In this document: positions 8,545 through 18,211 of the stretch, in pieces | Layout of the letters: each line of letters begins with the position of its first letter | How positions within the stretch are numbered: the stretch's first letter is position 1 | Assembly: GCA_900469965.1 (NCBI GenBank) | Contig: UBZP01000015.1 | Location: 463,806-527,805, forward strand | DNA from: Hyphomicrobiales bacterium | GTDB lineage: Bacteria; Pseudomonadota; Alphaproteobacteria; Rhizobiales; Rhizobiaceae | Direction: 5' to 3' | Length of the DNA stretch: 64,000 bases | The notes under the pieces: generated by a model | Database searches by the model: none | What the model was told of the DNA's origin: nothing | The model's input: only the letters and a program-made list of their open reading frames with translations | Position numbers and translations under genes: made by a program

Positions 8545-9055
8545 GGTGCGCCGCCATCGCGCGGCGCTGGGGCTCGGCGGCAATATCGGCGATCCGGTGG
8601 CCGCGATGCGGCAGGCGCTGGCCGGTCTCGACGCCCGCGCCGACTGCCGGGTGACGGCGGTCTCCCGCCTCTACCGGACCCCGCCCTGGGGGAAGACCGA
8701 CCAGGCCTGGTTCTTCAATGCCTGCGCGCTGATCGAGACGTCGCTCTCGCCGGAGGAGCTGCTCAACGCCTGCCTGTCGATGGAGTGGCAGATGAAGCGG
8801 GAGCGGATCGAACGCTGGGGCCCGCGGACGATCGACATCGACGTTCTGACCTACGACGACCTGGTGCGGACCGACGCGACGCTGGAAATTCCGCATCCGC
8901 GCATGACCGAGCGCGGTTTCGTGCTGATGCCGCTCGCCGATATCGCGCCGGAGGCGATCGTGCGGGGCAGGGCGGTGTCGTCCTGGCTGGCAGACGCCGA
9001 TATCGGCGGCATCGAGCGCGTCAGTGATGACGACGGCTGGTGGCGGGCGGACTAG
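8534..9055 (+). CDS. folK: 6-hydroxymethyl-7,8-dihydropterin pyrophosphokinase
   Basis: HPPK transfers pyrophosphate from ATP to hydroxymethyl-dihydropterin. It is recognised by LGLGGNIGDP near the N-terminus, SRLYRTPPWG and the signature block around RWGPRTIDIDVLTYDD, where the paired Asp residues bind magnesium. A conserved IPHPRMTERGFVLMPL stretch follows. At 173 residues the length is typical. It overlaps folB by 11 bp and ends the operon; no terminator hairpin was evident before the convergent gene at 9097. Confidence 0.95.
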   Translation: MSSEVRRHRAALGLGGNIGDPVAAMRQALAGLDARADCRVTAVSRLYRTPPWGKTDQAWFFNACALIETSLSPEELLNACLSMEWQMKRERIERWGPRTIDIDVLTYDDLVRTDATLEIPHPRMTERGFVLMPLADIAPEAIVRGRAVSSWLADADIGGIERVSDDDGWWRAD

Positions 9056-9096
9056 AGTTCGCGCCGGGACTGCCAGGGTTTCCGCCGAAGGCAGCC

Positions 9097-9645
9097 TTAC
9101 TTGATCGAGCCGACCGCCATCGTGTCGACCTTTCGGTTCAGGGACATGCCGATGACCGGGATCATCTTGTCCTCGACCTTCACCGAGATCGTGATGTTCA
9201 TGGTGTTGTCGTCCTGCAGGCGGGCGATCATCGCGCCGTTCAGCTTCTGCCGGTTGATGGCGACGACGACCTTGTCACCGGAGACCTTGCCGGAGAGGAT
9301 GTCGAGGCCCTTGCCGGCCGCGCCGTCCAGGAACTTGCCCTTGTAGGTGCCGCCGGTGCGGGTGATCAGCGCCGACATCGGCTGCTTGAACACGCCGACG
9401 CGGCAATGGCCGTCGAGCTTGATGCCCTCGCCGCCGGCGGCGGCCGGATCGCCGCTGAGATTGCAGGTGAACTTCGTGCCCTTGTACTTGCCGGCGACGA
9501 TCTCGCCCGGACCCTGCCAGGTGCCGCTGACCTGGTCGAAGAAGGCCTTGTCGTTCGAGGCAGCCTGGATCGGGCTTGCAACGGTGGTGGCGGCGAAGAG
9601 GGCCGCTGCGATGCCGCGGGCGATCAAAGAGGTGCGCGAGTACAT
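9097..9645 (-). CDS. Secreted protein of unknown function
   Basis: The 182-residue product starts with a clear signal peptide: basic n-region (SRTSLIARG), hydrophobic core (IAAALFAATTVAS) and a probable cleavage near IQAAS-ND. The mature part is beta-rich with repeated Gly turns, for example SGTWQGPGEI and GGTYKGKF. It has two cysteines (CNL and CRV), which could form a disulfide. I do not recognise a named domain, but the shape resembles lipocalin-like periplasmic proteins common in Rhizobiales. It is monocistronic, convergent with folK. Confidence 0.75.
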   Translation of the reverse strand: MYSRTSLIARGIAAALFAATTVASPIQAASNDKAFFDQVSGTWQGPGEIVAGKYKGTKFTCNLSGDPAAAGGEGIKLDGHCRVGVFKQPMSALITRTGGTYKGKFLDGAAGKGLDILSGKVSGDKVVVAINRQKLNGAMIARLQDDNTMNITISVKVEDKMIPVIGMSLNRKVDTMAVGSIK

Positions 9646-9786
9646 GAACGATCCTTGACGGGCTGGTCGGTTGGTCGGATCCAGCCTTGCGCTAAAATGG
9701 TTAACGAACGGTTTCGCGCCTGTGCCTTCGGACCCGTTTTGAAGCGGTCCGCGGGGGTGTCCGAAAGGCCGCCGTTCCGCCTGCCG

Positions 9787-10857
9787 CTAGGTGAGGTCCT
9801 TGCCCTTGCCGAGGGCGCTGGGCGCGAGGTCGGAGAGGAAATCGCCGATCCCAGGCCGCTTCAGCGCCCGGAAGGGCATCGGCCGGCACAGGTCCATCGC
9901 GGCGATGCCGATGCGCGCGGTCATCAGGCCGTTGATCACGCCTTCGCCGAGACGGGCGGACAGCTTCGAGGCGAGGCCGTGGCCGAGCACCTGCTGGACG
10001 AGGCTGTCGCCGACGGCGATCGAGCCGGTGACGGCGAGATGGGCGATCACGTCGCGCATCAGCCGCAGCATGCCGAGGCTGCCCGGCCGGCCGCCATAGA
10101 GCTCCGCCATCGCCCGGATCAGCCGGCTGCTCTCGAACAGCACGTATCCGAGATCGACGAGCGCGCGCGGCGAGACGGCGGTGACGATCGAGACCCGCTT
10201 CGATGCGGCCAGGATCAGCGCCCGGGCCTCGCGGTCGAGGGGGGCGAGCATCTCGCGCTCGGCAAGGTCCAGGAGATGCGGGCCGTCGATGATGTCGCCC
10301 TCGGTCTCCTGCAGGCGGGTGCGGCCGCGAGCGGTCTGCGGACGGCTGGCGAGGAGATGCATCAGGCGTGCGACGACCTTGCGGGCGGGTGCGGCCGCCG
10401 TCGCGGCGGCGGCTTCCGCCGCTTCCTGCTTGATGTCCTGGACGACGGCGAGGCGACGCAGACCGAAGAGTTCGCGCGCGACGAGCCCGAGCAGGGCAAC
10501 GACGCCGATCGCGGCCGCGCCGGCGGCCAGGTAGCCCAGCCAGTCGCTGCGGGCGAAGAGGTCGCGGATCAGGCCGTCGAGCCAGAGGCCCAGCGCCAGC
10601 GAGAGCAGGATGCCGAAGGCGGTGGCGGCGATGCCGCCGAGCGTCAGGCGCCGGCGGCGCGGCTCCGCCACCTCCGTCGCCGGAAGCAGGGCGGGGTCGA
10701 CCGTCGATCCGGCAAACGGGTCCTCGGCGTCGGACGTCAGCACGACACCCTCGTCGAAGCGCGCCGGCGACCGCGGCACCGTCCGCGCCGGCCGCTGCGG
10801 CTCTTCCGGAAGGTCGAAGGCTGCTGGACGCCTGCTGCCCGGACGCTTGTCGTTCAT
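9787..10857 (-). CDS. YcjF/UPF0283 family inner-membrane protein
   Basis: This 356-residue protein has a Pro/Arg-rich cytoplasmic N-terminus. Two transmembrane helices (roughly residues 75-95 and 108-130) come next, then a C-terminal domain with the family pattern (SPRALVDLGYVLFES, then SRLIRAMAELYGGRPG). It belongs to the TIGR01620/DUF697 group. Its start overlaps the stop of the upstream YcjX gene by 4 bp, the usual ycjX-ycjF arrangement. The pair is stress-associated in enterobacteria, but the biochemical role is unknown. Confidence 0.9.
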   Translation of the reverse strand: MNDKRPGSRRPAAFDLPEEPQRPARTVPRSPARFDEGVVLTSDAEDPFAGSTVDPALLPATEVAEPRRRRLTLGGIAATAFGILLSLALGLWLDGLIRDLFARSDWLGYLAAGAAAIGVVALLGLVARELFGLRRLAVVQDIKQEAAEAAAATAAAPARKVVARLMHLLASRPQTARGRTRLQETEGDIIDGPHLLDLAEREMLAPLDREARALILAASKRVSIVTAVSPRALVDLGYVLFESSRLIRAMAELYGGRPGSLGMLRLMRDVIAHLAVTGSIAVGDSLVQQVLGHGLASKLSARLGEGVINGLMTARIGIAAMDLCRPMPFRALKRPGIGDFLSDLAPSALGKGKDLT

Positions 10858-12332
10858 GCCAGCCTGTCTCCGATCAGATACTGCATCGCCCGGTCGAGCC
10901 GGATATGCGGGATGGAGAGCTTGAGCTCGCCACCGGGCGCTTCCATCTCCGGCGGACGGAAACGGACGAAATTGAGCGTGGGTGCGAGAGCGGCCTTCGT
11001 GTCCGATTCAACGGCTTGAAAAAGTGAATCCGGATTCTCCGGCAAGTCCCCGGGAAATATCGCTGTCTTGCGGTTGCCGTCGAAGGTTTCGCCATCGATG
11101 GTCTCGCCCGCGATCGGGGTGCCGACGATGACGGGCAGCGTCGTTCCGTCCTGCTTGACGGTGGCCTCGCGGGTGGCGCGGACGGAGGCGAGCGCCATGA
11201 CCTCGACGCCGGTACCGGACAGCCCGATGCGGTCGATGGCGCGATCGACCAGCCGGCGGGTCAGGGCCTCCAGATGCGGATGGCTCTCGTGGTGCAGGTG
11301 GTCGGCCTTGGTCGCCGCCACCACGACGCGATCGATCCGCCGCGTCAGGAAAGAGGAGAGGAAGCCGTTGGCGCCGGGGCGGAAGCAGGCCATGACGTCG
11401 CCGAGCGCGCGCTCGAGATCCTGCACCGCCTCGGCGCCGCGATTGACGGCCTGGAGCGCGTCGATCAGCACGATCTGGCGATCGAGCCTGGCGAAGTGCT
11501 CGCGGAAAAACGGCTTGACCACATGCGCCTTGTAGGCCTCGTAGCGCCGCTCCATCATCGCCCAGAGCGACCCCTTGGGCGCGCGCCCCTCCGGCAGGTT
11601 CGGCAGGGGGGCGAAGGTCAGCGCCGGGGATCCTTCTAGGTCGCCCGGCATCAGGAAACGGCCCGGCGGCAGGGTCGACAGCGAGCGTTCGTCGGACTTG
11701 CAGGCCCTGAGATAGGCGGTGAAGGCCTCGGCCAGGCGGCGGGCGTCGCCTTCGTCGGCGGTCGTGCGCGGATCGACGAGGCCGTTTGCGGCCCGCCATC
11801 CGGCGGAGAGCACCTTTCGGATGCCGGTCTGCGACAGCGCGATCGTGGCGGCGCTGAACGCGCGGTAGTCCTGGCCGAGCAGCGGCAGGTCCAGCAACCA
11901 TTCGCCGGGATAGTCGACGATATCGACGGAGAGGCGCCCCGGCGACCACAGCCGGTACCAGCCGCTGGCGCTTTCGTAGTCGAGCGTGATGCGCAACTGC
12001 GAGATCGCGCGGGTCGAATCCGGCCAGAGCCGATCGCCGATCAGGGCGCGGATGTGGTCCTCGTACTGGAAGCGCGGCACGGCGTCGTCCGGTTGCGGCT
12101 CCAGCCGGACGCGGGAGATCCGCCCCGAGCGCATCGGCTCGAACAGGGGCAGGCGGCCGCCGTTGAGGAGATTGTGGACGAGCGAGGAGATGAACACCGT
12201 CTTTCCCGCGCGCGAAAGCCCCGTCACGCCGAGCCGGATGGTGGGATTGACGAGGCTGGCGGCGCGATCGCCGATATTGTCGAGGGCGATCAGCGCATCG
12301 TCTGCAAGGGTGGTCAGGGTCGGCAAGCGCAT
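10854..12332 (-). CDS. YcjX family P-loop NTPase
   Basis: The 492-residue protein carries a P-loop, GLSRAGKTVFISSLV, at about residues 38-52, and a Walker B-type VDIVDYPGEWL (residues about 130-140). It matches the DUF463/YcjX family of stress-related GTPase-like proteins, whose structure is Ras-like with an inserted helical domain. The gene is first of a two-gene unit with ycjF, joined by a 4-bp ATGA overlap, suggesting that the soluble NTPase works with the membrane protein. Activity and substrate cannot be inferred. Confidence 0.9.
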   Translation of the reverse strand: MRLPTLTTLADDALIALDNIGDRAASLVNPTIRLGVTGLSRAGKTVFISSLVHNLLNGGRLPLFEPMRSGRISRVRLEPQPDDAVPRFQYEDHIRALIGDRLWPDSTRAISQLRITLDYESASGWYRLWSPGRLSVDIVDYPGEWLLDLPLLGQDYRAFSAATIALSQTGIRKVLSAGWRAANGLVDPRTTADEGDARRLAEAFTAYLRACKSDERSLSTLPPGRFLMPGDLEGSPALTFAPLPNLPEGRAPKGSLWAMMERRYEAYKAHVVKPFFREHFARLDRQIVLIDALQAVNRGAEAVQDLERALGDVMACFRPGANGFLSSFLTRRIDRVVVAATKADHLHHESHPHLEALTRRLVDRAIDRIGLSGTGVEVMALASVRATREATVKQDGTTLPVIVGTPIAGETIDGETFDGNRKTAIFPGDLPENPDSLFQAVESDTKAALAPTLNFVRFRPPEMEAPGGELKLSIPHIRLDRAMQYLIGDRLA

Positions 12333-12420
12333 GTCCCGCGTCGGTGAGGTCCAGTTGCGATATAGGCCGCGCGCCCGTCCGGGAAAAGACGAGGCGGCGA
12401 ATTTGGCAAGGCAGGGTGGT

Positions 12421-12981
12421 CTACAGGCCCGAGCGCGGCGTCATGAAGCAGGACAGCCTGCCGCCGGTATAGTCGCGGTCGCTCGGCTTTCGATCGAAGT
12501 CGATCGTCGCCAGCGCCGCCGTCGGAAACCCGTTCGGCGCGGCCGCATCGGCCACCGGCTGGCCGACGACCAGGCGGAAGAATTCCTCCATCATCGGGTT
12601 GTGGCCGACGATCAGGACCGCGGTCTCCGTCCGCCCGGCGAAAGCGACTTCCGCATAGGCATCGACCGAGCCGCGGTAGAGCGTATCGACATATTCGATT
12701 GGCAAGTCCTCGCCGAAGGCGCGACGCAGCGGTTCGGCGGTCTCCCGGCAGCGGACGGCGGTGGAGGAGAGGACCAACTGGGGATGGTAGCCCTGGTCGG
12801 CCATTTCGGCGGCGATCAGCTCGGCCTCCGCATAGCCCTGGTCGTCGAGCGCCCGGTCGAAGTCCGAGCTTCCGGGCGCCGCCCAGCCGGCCCGGGCATG
12901 CCGGAGGAGGTAAAGCCGATAGACTCCAGTCGTCACCGTTGCCAAGCGCCAGTCCCCTTCGTCGCGAATGCTTCCTGCCAT
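12421..12981 (-). CDS. SixA-type histidine phosphatase
   Basis: The RHG motif LYLLRHARAGW and a second catalytic histidine in LIVGHNPMMEEF identify the SixA branch of the histidine phosphatase superfamily. Conserved STAVRCRETAEPL lies between. SixA in E. coli dephosphorylates phosphohistidine proteins such as the nitrogen PTS; the substrate here is unknown. The start is uncertain: ATG 12981 is listed (186 residues), while TTG at 12945 has AAGGGGA at good spacing and gives an N-terminus closer to the family norm. It is downstream of, and diverges from, dksA. Confidence 0.85.
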   Translation of the reverse strand: MAGSIRDEGDWRLATVTTGVYRLYLLRHARAGWAAPGSSDFDRALDDQGYAEAELIAAEMADQGYHPQLVLSSTAVRCRETAEPLRRAFGEDLPIEYVDTLYRGSVDAYAEVAFAGRTETAVLIVGHNPMMEEFFRLVVGQPVADAAAPNGFPTAALATIDFDRKPSDRDYTGGRLSCFMTPRSGL

Positions 12982-13342
12982 GCCGTTTTCCATGGCCGCG
13001 CGGCAAAGATCAACCGAATTCGCCGGCGAGGCAAGCCAAGCAACCATATCGGCCACCTATGCGTTACTTGGTCGAACGGCACGCACGTTGCTTGCCTCCT
13101 TCCGCCATGGCGGCGCGCACAAGCGGCGGTGGTGCCGGTGGCCCGGCCGGAGCGGCATAGTGCCGCCGCCGCTCCGGCGCCGGGGCGGGCTGGAATGCAG
13201 CGTCGTTATGTTGATGAAATATTAGCCGGATAGTCTGCGGAAAGGGCAGATTCAAAATTCGGTGTGCAAGTTCTGGCAGGCTTGAATCGGCTCATTCAGA
13301 GGGATATACAGCGCCCTTGAGATGTTCTTCAGGAGAATCGCG
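12982..13342. other. Intergenic region upstream of dksA
   Basis: About 360 bp separate the SixA gene from the divergent dksA. Apart from the dksA promoter at 13282-13310, no gene or structured element was recognised. A 63-codon minus-strand frame at 13064-13255 is Pro/Arg-rich and lacks a ribosome-binding site, so it was not called. Confidence 0.4.
13282..13310 (+). promoter_or_regulatory. Sigma-70-type promoter of dksA
   Basis: TTGAAT (13282-13287) and TATACA (13305-13310) are separated by exactly 17 bp. The -35 box is preceded by C, giving the CTTGAA form common in rhizobia. Predicted transcription start is about 25 nt before the TTG start codon. Confidence 0.65.
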
Positions 13343-13762
13343 TTGAGTGAGAAGATCGATCTTAGTACCTTTGTCCTCAATGAAGACGAAGAGTTCATGA
13401 GTGCCAACCAGCGTGCATACTTCCGAGCGAAGCTTAACGCATGGAAGAACGACATTCTGCGCGAAGCGCGCGAGACGCTCGACCATCTGGCCGAGGAAAG
13501 CGCCAACCATCCGGATCTCGCCGACCGGGCCTCCTCCGAAACCGACCGCGCCATCGAACTCAGAGCCCGCGACCGGCAGCGCAAGCTGATCTCGAAGATC
13601 GACGCCGCCCTGCAGCGGCTCGACGAAGGCACCTACGGCTACTGCGAGGAGACCGGGGAGCCGATCGGCCTGAAGCGGCTGGACGCCCGTCCGATCGCCA
13701 CCCTGTCGATCGAGGCCCAGGAACGCCACGAGCGCCGCGAGAAGGTCTACCGCGACGAGTGA
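13343..13762 (+). CDS. dksA: RNA polymerase-binding factor DksA
   Basis: DksA binds the RNA polymerase secondary channel and with ppGpp adjusts stable RNA and amino-acid promoters. The 139-residue protein has the coiled-coil tip region (ANHPDLADRASSETDRA) and the C-terminal globular region (GYCEETGEPIGLKRLDARP). Only one cysteine remains of the four zinc ligands: the other positions read Thr, Ser and Ala. This is the usual state in rhizobial DksA as I recall it, so it is not a defect. The TTG at 13343 was chosen because AGGAGA lies 6 nt upstream and the N-terminus then reads MSEKIDLS as in relatives. Confidence 0.95.
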   Translation: MSEKIDLSTFVLNEDEEFMSANQRAYFRAKLNAWKNDILREARETLDHLAEESANHPDLADRASSETDRAIELRARDRQRKLISKIDAALQRLDEGTYGYCEETGEPIGLKRLDARPIATLSIEAQERHERREKVYRDE

Positions 13763-13849
13763 TCGTCGCCGGCGGCAATCCGGGCAAAGCGGCTCGGGGT
13801 GCATGCCGTGGATCGCCTTGCGGAGGTCTGATGCAGATTGAAACAATTG

Positions 13850-13878
13850 GCCTGCCGGCGTTGTCGGCAGGCTTTTTT
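13850..13878 (+). terminator. Rho-independent terminator after dksA
   Basis: The inverted repeat GCCTGCCG/CGGCAGGC with a 7-nt loop is followed by six T residues. It lies 88 bp beyond the dksA stop. Confidence 0.85.
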
Positions 13879-14017
13879 GTGTGATGGTGTCGGGCGCCTC
13901 GCAGGGTGGGTTCAGGGCATCGTGACGCAAGGGCCCCTGCGGCAGGTGGCTCGTTGATGAGCAGCCCCTGCGGCGGCGGGGCCGTCGCGCCTGCCGGGTG
14001 GGCCGCCGGCGCGGGTC

Positions 14018-15025
14018 TCAGGACTTGCGGTTGGCGGAGAGCTCGCCGAGAAGCCTGCTCATCTCCGCCTCGGTCTCCTCGCGGGTCTTCGGCTGCTGGC
14101 CGGCAGGCTCGATCCGAACGCCCGCCGGGTTGGCGGGGCGGGCCGGGGAGGCCGCGATCTCCGCTTCCAGCATCTTCTCGAATTCACTGACGAGCGCGGC
14201 GTTGTCCGGCACGGCGCGTTGCGGCAGGCCCGCGGGGCTTCTGGCGGGGTCGCCTGCGGCCACCCGTTCGCTGCCGATGCCGACGGGGTTGGTCAGCACG
14301 CGGTCGCGGGCGCGATCGAGCGCGTCGATGGCATCGCGTTCGGCGGGCGAGGGCGGCACCGGAACAGCGGCGGCGACGGTTCGCGCGAAGGGCGGTTCCT
14401 GCGGCGCGGGACGTGCCGGCGGTGCAGCGGGGGTCTCGGAAATGTCCGACTGGGCCCCGTAGAGCACGCTGCCCATCGACGAGATGCGGCTTGCAGGCGG
14501 CACCGGCGGTTCGACCGGCGCGGCAACGGGCGGGCTGACGGCGACCGCGGCGGGGACCGGCATCGGCACGGCCGGCCGCGGCTCGACGGCGGCCTCTTGT
14601 GCCGGCGCAGGGGCGGCGCGTTCGGCGGCCGGGACCGGGATCGTCTCGACACGCGCGGCGGGTTGCGGACGGGCGGCGGGCTCAGCGACGGCGGGCTGCG
14701 GCATCTGTGCGGCCTGCTCCGGAAGTTCCGTCGGCGCAGTGGTGACGATGCGGCTTTCGACGACGATGTCGGTCGGGCCGCCGATCATCAGCAGATGCTC
14801 GACATCGTCGCGGCGGACGAGGACCAGGCGGCGGCGGGTGTCGACCGCGGCCGCATCCAGCACCGACAGCCGCGGCTGCCGGTTGCGGCCGCCCCGGATG
14901 AAGGGCGAGGAGGGACGACGGCGGACGATCCAGAGCACCAGCGCCAGGCAAGCCAGCCCGAGCACAACGGCCAGCGCGGCCACCAGGAACTTCGTGCCGT
15001 GTTGAGCGAGGATCTCATCGAACAT
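14018..15025 (-). CDS. FliO/MopB-domain membrane protein with long Pro/Ala-rich tail
   Basis: The 335-residue product has one N-terminal transmembrane helix (about residues 13-34) and then a basic juxtamembrane segment. A small FliO-like domain follows: LSVLDAAAVDTRRRLVLVRRDDVEHLLMIGG is its core, shown here only in outline (residues about 53-83). The rest (about 95-320) is Ala/Pro-rich and probably disordered, ending in a short helical region (EAEMSRLLGELS). FliO helps assemble the flagellar export gate, but no other flagellar gene is nearby. The gene is divergent from cckA. The domain call is moderate; a flagellar role is only inferred. Confidence 0.6.
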   Translation of the reverse strand: MFDEILAQHGTKFLVAALAVVLGLACLALVLWIVRRRPSSPFIRGGRNRQPRLSVLDAAAVDTRRRLVLVRRDDVEHLLMIGGPTDIVVESRIVTTAPTELPEQAAQMPQPAVAEPAARPQPAARVETIPVPAAERAAPAPAQEAAVEPRPAVPMPVPAAVAVSPPVAAPVEPPVPPASRISSMGSVLYGAQSDISETPAAPPARPAPQEPPFARTVAAAVPVPPSPAERDAIDALDRARDRVLTNPVGIGSERVAAGDPARSPAGLPQRAVPDNAALVSEFEKMLEAEIAASPARPANPAGVRIEPAGQQPKTREETEAEMSRLLGELSANRKS

Positions 15026-15297
15026 GAAGGTGTACTCCTTGGCGACAGGTTGCGTTCATTTGACGGCTTTTTTCGGGCCCGCACAAGCACCGCGACAGGC
15101 CCGTCCTGTAGCGACTGGGCGCCGGCCGCGCAACCGTTCGTGGCAGGCTGCGGACACAGCCCGGATATTCCCTGTGAATTGGGGCTTTGTGCTTTCATTC
15201 CATTGCTTTTTGGGTTTCCCTCAAAACGCTAATAGTGATTCTGCAAATGGCTAACGCGTCGCGCGGCCTTTACGAATTCGGGCCAAGAGAGAGGGCG

Positions 15298-17904
15298 ATG
15301 TCCAAGATCCGGCAGGACGTTCAGTATCACGCGCCGATCGTCGAGCGGAGCAGCCGCCCGGGCGTGATCCTGCGGATCGTGCTGCTCGCGATCGTGCTGA
15401 CCGCCTCGGCGGGCGCCTTCATCGTCTTCAAGAACCAGCTCGAGAACGAGTTCGTCCTCGGCCTGCTCGGCGTCTTGGCGATGGTGGGCATCTTCTTCTT
15501 CGTATCGGCGATGATCGGCTTCATCGAGATCATGCCGCAGTCGCGCCCGGACGAACTTGCCCGCACCTTCGTCGACAGCCAGCCCGAGGGCACGCTCATC
15601 ACCGACCGCAAGGGCCGCATCGTCTACGCCAACGCCGCCTACGGCGCGCTGACGGGGGCGACGCGCGAGAGCGAGGCGCAGACGCTGGAGACGCTCTTTT
15701 CGCGTGACCGGGAGGCGACCGAATCGGTCTACCGGCTGACCAACGGGCTGCACGAGGGCAAGGAAGGGGCGGAGGAATTCCGCCTGCTCAAGCCGCTGAA
15801 CCCGGCCACCGGCAGCGGAACGGGCGCCCGCTGGTATCGCCTGAAGGCGCGCGTGCTTCCCAGCCGCGAGGGCGGCGGGCCGGCACTCTATGTCTGGCAG
15901 ATCGCCGATATCACCTCCGAGCGTGACGACCAGGAGCGGTTCTTCAAGGAGCTGCAGAACGCGATCGACTATCTCGACCATGCTCCGGCCGGCTTCTTTT
16001 CCGCCGGGCGCAAGGGGGAGATCGTCTATCTCAATGCCACGCTCGCCGACTGGCTCGGCATCGACCTGACGAAATTCCACGCCGGCCAGCTTTCGATCGG
16101 CGACCTGGTGGCGGGCGAAGGACTGGCGCTCGTGCAGTCGGTCCAGGCCGAGCCGGGATCGAAGAAGACGGAGATGCTGGATCTCGACCTGCGCAAGTCC
16201 AACGGCCAGAGCCTGCCCGTCCGCCTGGTCCACCGGGTCAGCGCGGCGCGCGACGGGGCGCCGGGCGACAGCCGGACGATCGTTCTCGCCCGCGCCGCCG
16301 CCGACGACGGCGACCAGTCGGCTTCCGCCGCGACGATGCGCTTCACCCGCTTCTTCAACAACACGCCGATGGCGATCGCCTCCGTCGATGGCGAGGGCCG
16401 GATCCTGCGGACGAACGCGCCGTTCCTGAAGCACTTCTCCGGCATCGTCTCGCGCGACGAGATCGACAGGGGCGCGCGGCTGGAAACCATCGTGCATCCG
16501 GGCGACCGGCCGCGGCTTGCGGCCGCGCTGGAGGCGGCGCGCGACCGGCAGGGCGACATCGCCCCGATCGATTCGCTGCTGCCGGGCGACGAGGGCCGGC
16601 ATTTCCGCTTCTACGTGAACGCCGTCATCGACCAGACCGACCAGGCGCCGGAGGAGGCCGCGATCGTCTATGCGGTCGAGACCACCGAGCAGAAGGCGCT
16701 CGAGAAGCAGATGGCGCAGACGCAGAAGATGAACGCGGTCGGCACGCTCGCCGGCGGCATCGCGCACGACTTCAACAACGTCCTGACCGCCATCCTGCTG
16801 TCTTCCGACCATCTGCTGCTGTCGGCCCGCCCGTCGGACGCGAGCTTCGCCGACCTGATGGAGATCAAGCGCAACGCCAACCGCGCCGCCGTACTGGTGC
16901 GCCAGCTGCTGGCATTCTCTCGCAAGCAGACGATGCGGCCGACGGTGTTGCAGATGACCGACGTCATCGGCGACCTGCGCATGCTGGTCGACCGGATGAC
17001 GGGCACGAACGTCAAGATCGAGGTGGACTACGGCCGCGACCTCTGGCCGGTGAAGACCGACCTCGGCCAATTCGAGCAGGTTCTGATCAACCTCGCGGTC
17101 AACGCGCGCGACGCCATGCCCGACGGCGGCACCATCACCTTCCGCACCCGCAACGTCCCGGCGGGCGATGTGGCCGCCCTCGGCTACCGGGAACTGCCGG
17201 CGCAGGACTATGTCGAGATCGACGTCGTCGACCAGGGAACCGGCATTCCGCCGGAGATCCGCGACAAGATCTTCGAGCCCTTCTTCACCACCAAGGAGGT
17301 CGGCAAGGGCACCGGCCTCGGCCTGTCGATGGTCTATGGCATCATCAAGCAGACGGGCGGCTACATCTTCGTCGATTCCGAGCTGGGCGAGGGCACCACG
17401 TTCCGCATCTTCATGCCGCGGCAGATCGAGGAGATCGTGACGGCGGAGCCTGTGGGCGAGGGCGCCCAGGAGACGGCGGTCGCCGTTTCCCAACCCGCCG
17501 CGGCACCGGCCCAGGAGCCGCGCGATCTCACCGGCGGCTCGGCCGTCGTCCTGCTCGTCGAGGACGAGGAGGCGGTGCGCCGCGGCGGCAAGCGGATGCT
17601 GGAGACGCGCGGCTACACCGTGCACGAGGCCGGATCGGGGGTCGAGGCGCTCGACATCATGGACGAGCTCGGCGGGGCGGTGGACATCGTCGTGTCCGAC
17701 GTGGTGATGCCGGAGATGGATGGCCCGACCCTTCTGACGGAACTGCGCAAGCGCTATCCTGACCTGAAGTTCATCTTCGTTTCCGGCTACGCCGAGGACG
17801 CGTTCGCGCGCAACCTGCCCGCCGACGCCAAGTTTGGCTTCCTGCCCAAGCCGTTCTCGCTGAAACAGCTGGCCGAAGCCGTGCGCGAGATGCTGGACGG
17901 GTAG
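15298..17904 (+). CDS. cckA: Cell-cycle hybrid histidine kinase CckA
   Basis: CckA is the membrane hybrid kinase/phosphatase that, through ChpT, controls CtrA and hence the alphaproteobacterial cell cycle. Two transmembrane helices occupy about residues 18-38 and 48-70, followed by PAS-like domains. The DHp domain carries the phosphoacceptor His490 in GGIAHDFNN. The HATPase domain has [10 protein letters not shown] and [12 protein letters not shown], and the C-terminal receiver has phospho-Asp801 in [11 protein letters not shown]. The length (868) fits rhizobial CckA. The start at ATG 15298 was chosen over 15247 because GAGAGGGCG lies just upstream and the N-terminus resembles relatives. No full CtrA site was seen upstream. 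Confidence 0.95.
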   Translation: MSKIRQDVQYHAPIVERSSRPGVILRIVLLAIVLTASAGAFIVFKNQLENEFVLGLLGVLAMVGIFFFVSAMIGFIEIMPQSRPDELARTFVDSQPEGTLITDRKGRIVYANAAYGALTGATRESEAQTLETLFSRDREATESVYRLTNGLHEGKEGAEEFRLLKPLNPATGSGTGARWYRLKARVLPSREGGGPALYVWQIADITSERDDQERFFKELQNAIDYLDHAPAGFFSAGRKGEIVYLNATLADWLGIDLTKFHAGQLSIGDLVAGEGLALVQSVQAEPGSKKTEMLDLDLRKSNGQSLPVRLVHRVSAARDGAPGDSRTIVLARAAADDGDQSASAATMRFTRFFNNTPMAIASVDGEGRILRTNAPFLKHFSGIVSRDEIDRGARLETIVHPGDRPRLAAALEAARDRQGDIAPIDSLLPGDEGRHFRFYVNAVIDQTDQAPEEAAIVYAVETTEQKALEKQMAQTQKMNAVGTLAGGIAHDFNNVLTAILLSSDHLLLSARPSDASFADLMEIKRNANRAAVLVRQLLAFSRKQTMRPTVLQMTDVIGDLRMLVDRMTGTNVKIEVDYGRDLWPVKTDLGQFEQVLINLAVNARDAMPDGGTITFRTRNVPAGDVAALGYRELPAQDYVEIDVVDQGTGIPPEIRDKIFEPFFTTKEVGKGTGLGLSMVYGIIKQTGGYIFVDSELGEGTTFRIFMPRQIEEIVTAEPVGEGAQETAVAVSQPAAAPAQEPRDLTGGSAVVLLVEDEEAVRRGGKRMLETRGYTVHEAGSGVEALDIMDELGGAVDIVVSDVVMPEMDGPTLLTELRKRYPDLKFIFVSGYAEDAFARNLPADAKFGFLPKPFSLKQLAEAVREMLDG

Positions 17905-17944
17905 GGGCTATCCGGCGAAACCGCCGGGCGCATGCCGACTACTG

Positions 17945-18211
17945 TCAGCTCCGGCGGGAGACGCGCGGCGTCTCAGCCGGTTCGTCGCCGGGATCGGGTT
18001 CGCCATCGGGGACGCGGTCAAGGATCTCCAGCGCCGCATCGACATTTCCCGCGGCCGCTCGCTTCTTCAGGTTCATGATAGCGCGGCGATGGCCGATGCC
18101 ATCGGCGATGAAGGCCGCCAGCAACTGGTTGAGCGAGACGTTGTCCTCTGCCGCCGCCCGCTTCGCTTCCTCCATGACATGGTCCGCAAGTCTGAGGGGA
18201 TACGTGCTCAT
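17945..18211 (-). CDS. Antitoxin of a PIN-type toxin-antitoxin module (HicB/ribbon-helix-helix-like)
   Basis: The 88-residue protein starts MSTYPLRLADHVMEEAKRAA, then SLNQLLAAFIADGIG. This is the pattern of short Arc/HicB-like ribbon-helix-helix antitoxins, in which a beta strand and two helices bind DNA. The C-terminus is acidic and Pro-rich, suited to wrapping the toxin. Its ATG at 18211 overlaps the stop of the upstream PIN toxin gene by 4 bp (ATGA). A longer in-frame extension to 18472 is antisense to nothing and lies inside the toxin gene, so it was rejected. Confidence 0.75.
   Translation of the reverse strand: MSTYPLRLADHVMEEAKRAAAEDNVSLNQLLAAFIADGIGHRRAIMNLKKRAAAGNVDAALEILDRVPDGEPDPGDEPAETPRVSRRS

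Noticed and set aside
13064-13255. 63-codon minus-strand frame upstream of the SixA gene
   Set aside because: Pro/Arg-rich, no ribosome-binding site, no conserved-looking segment.
15229-17625. 798-codon minus-strand frame opposite cckA
   Set aside because: It is the antisense shadow of a high-G+C gene; low-complexity Arg/His/Leu sequence and no start signal.
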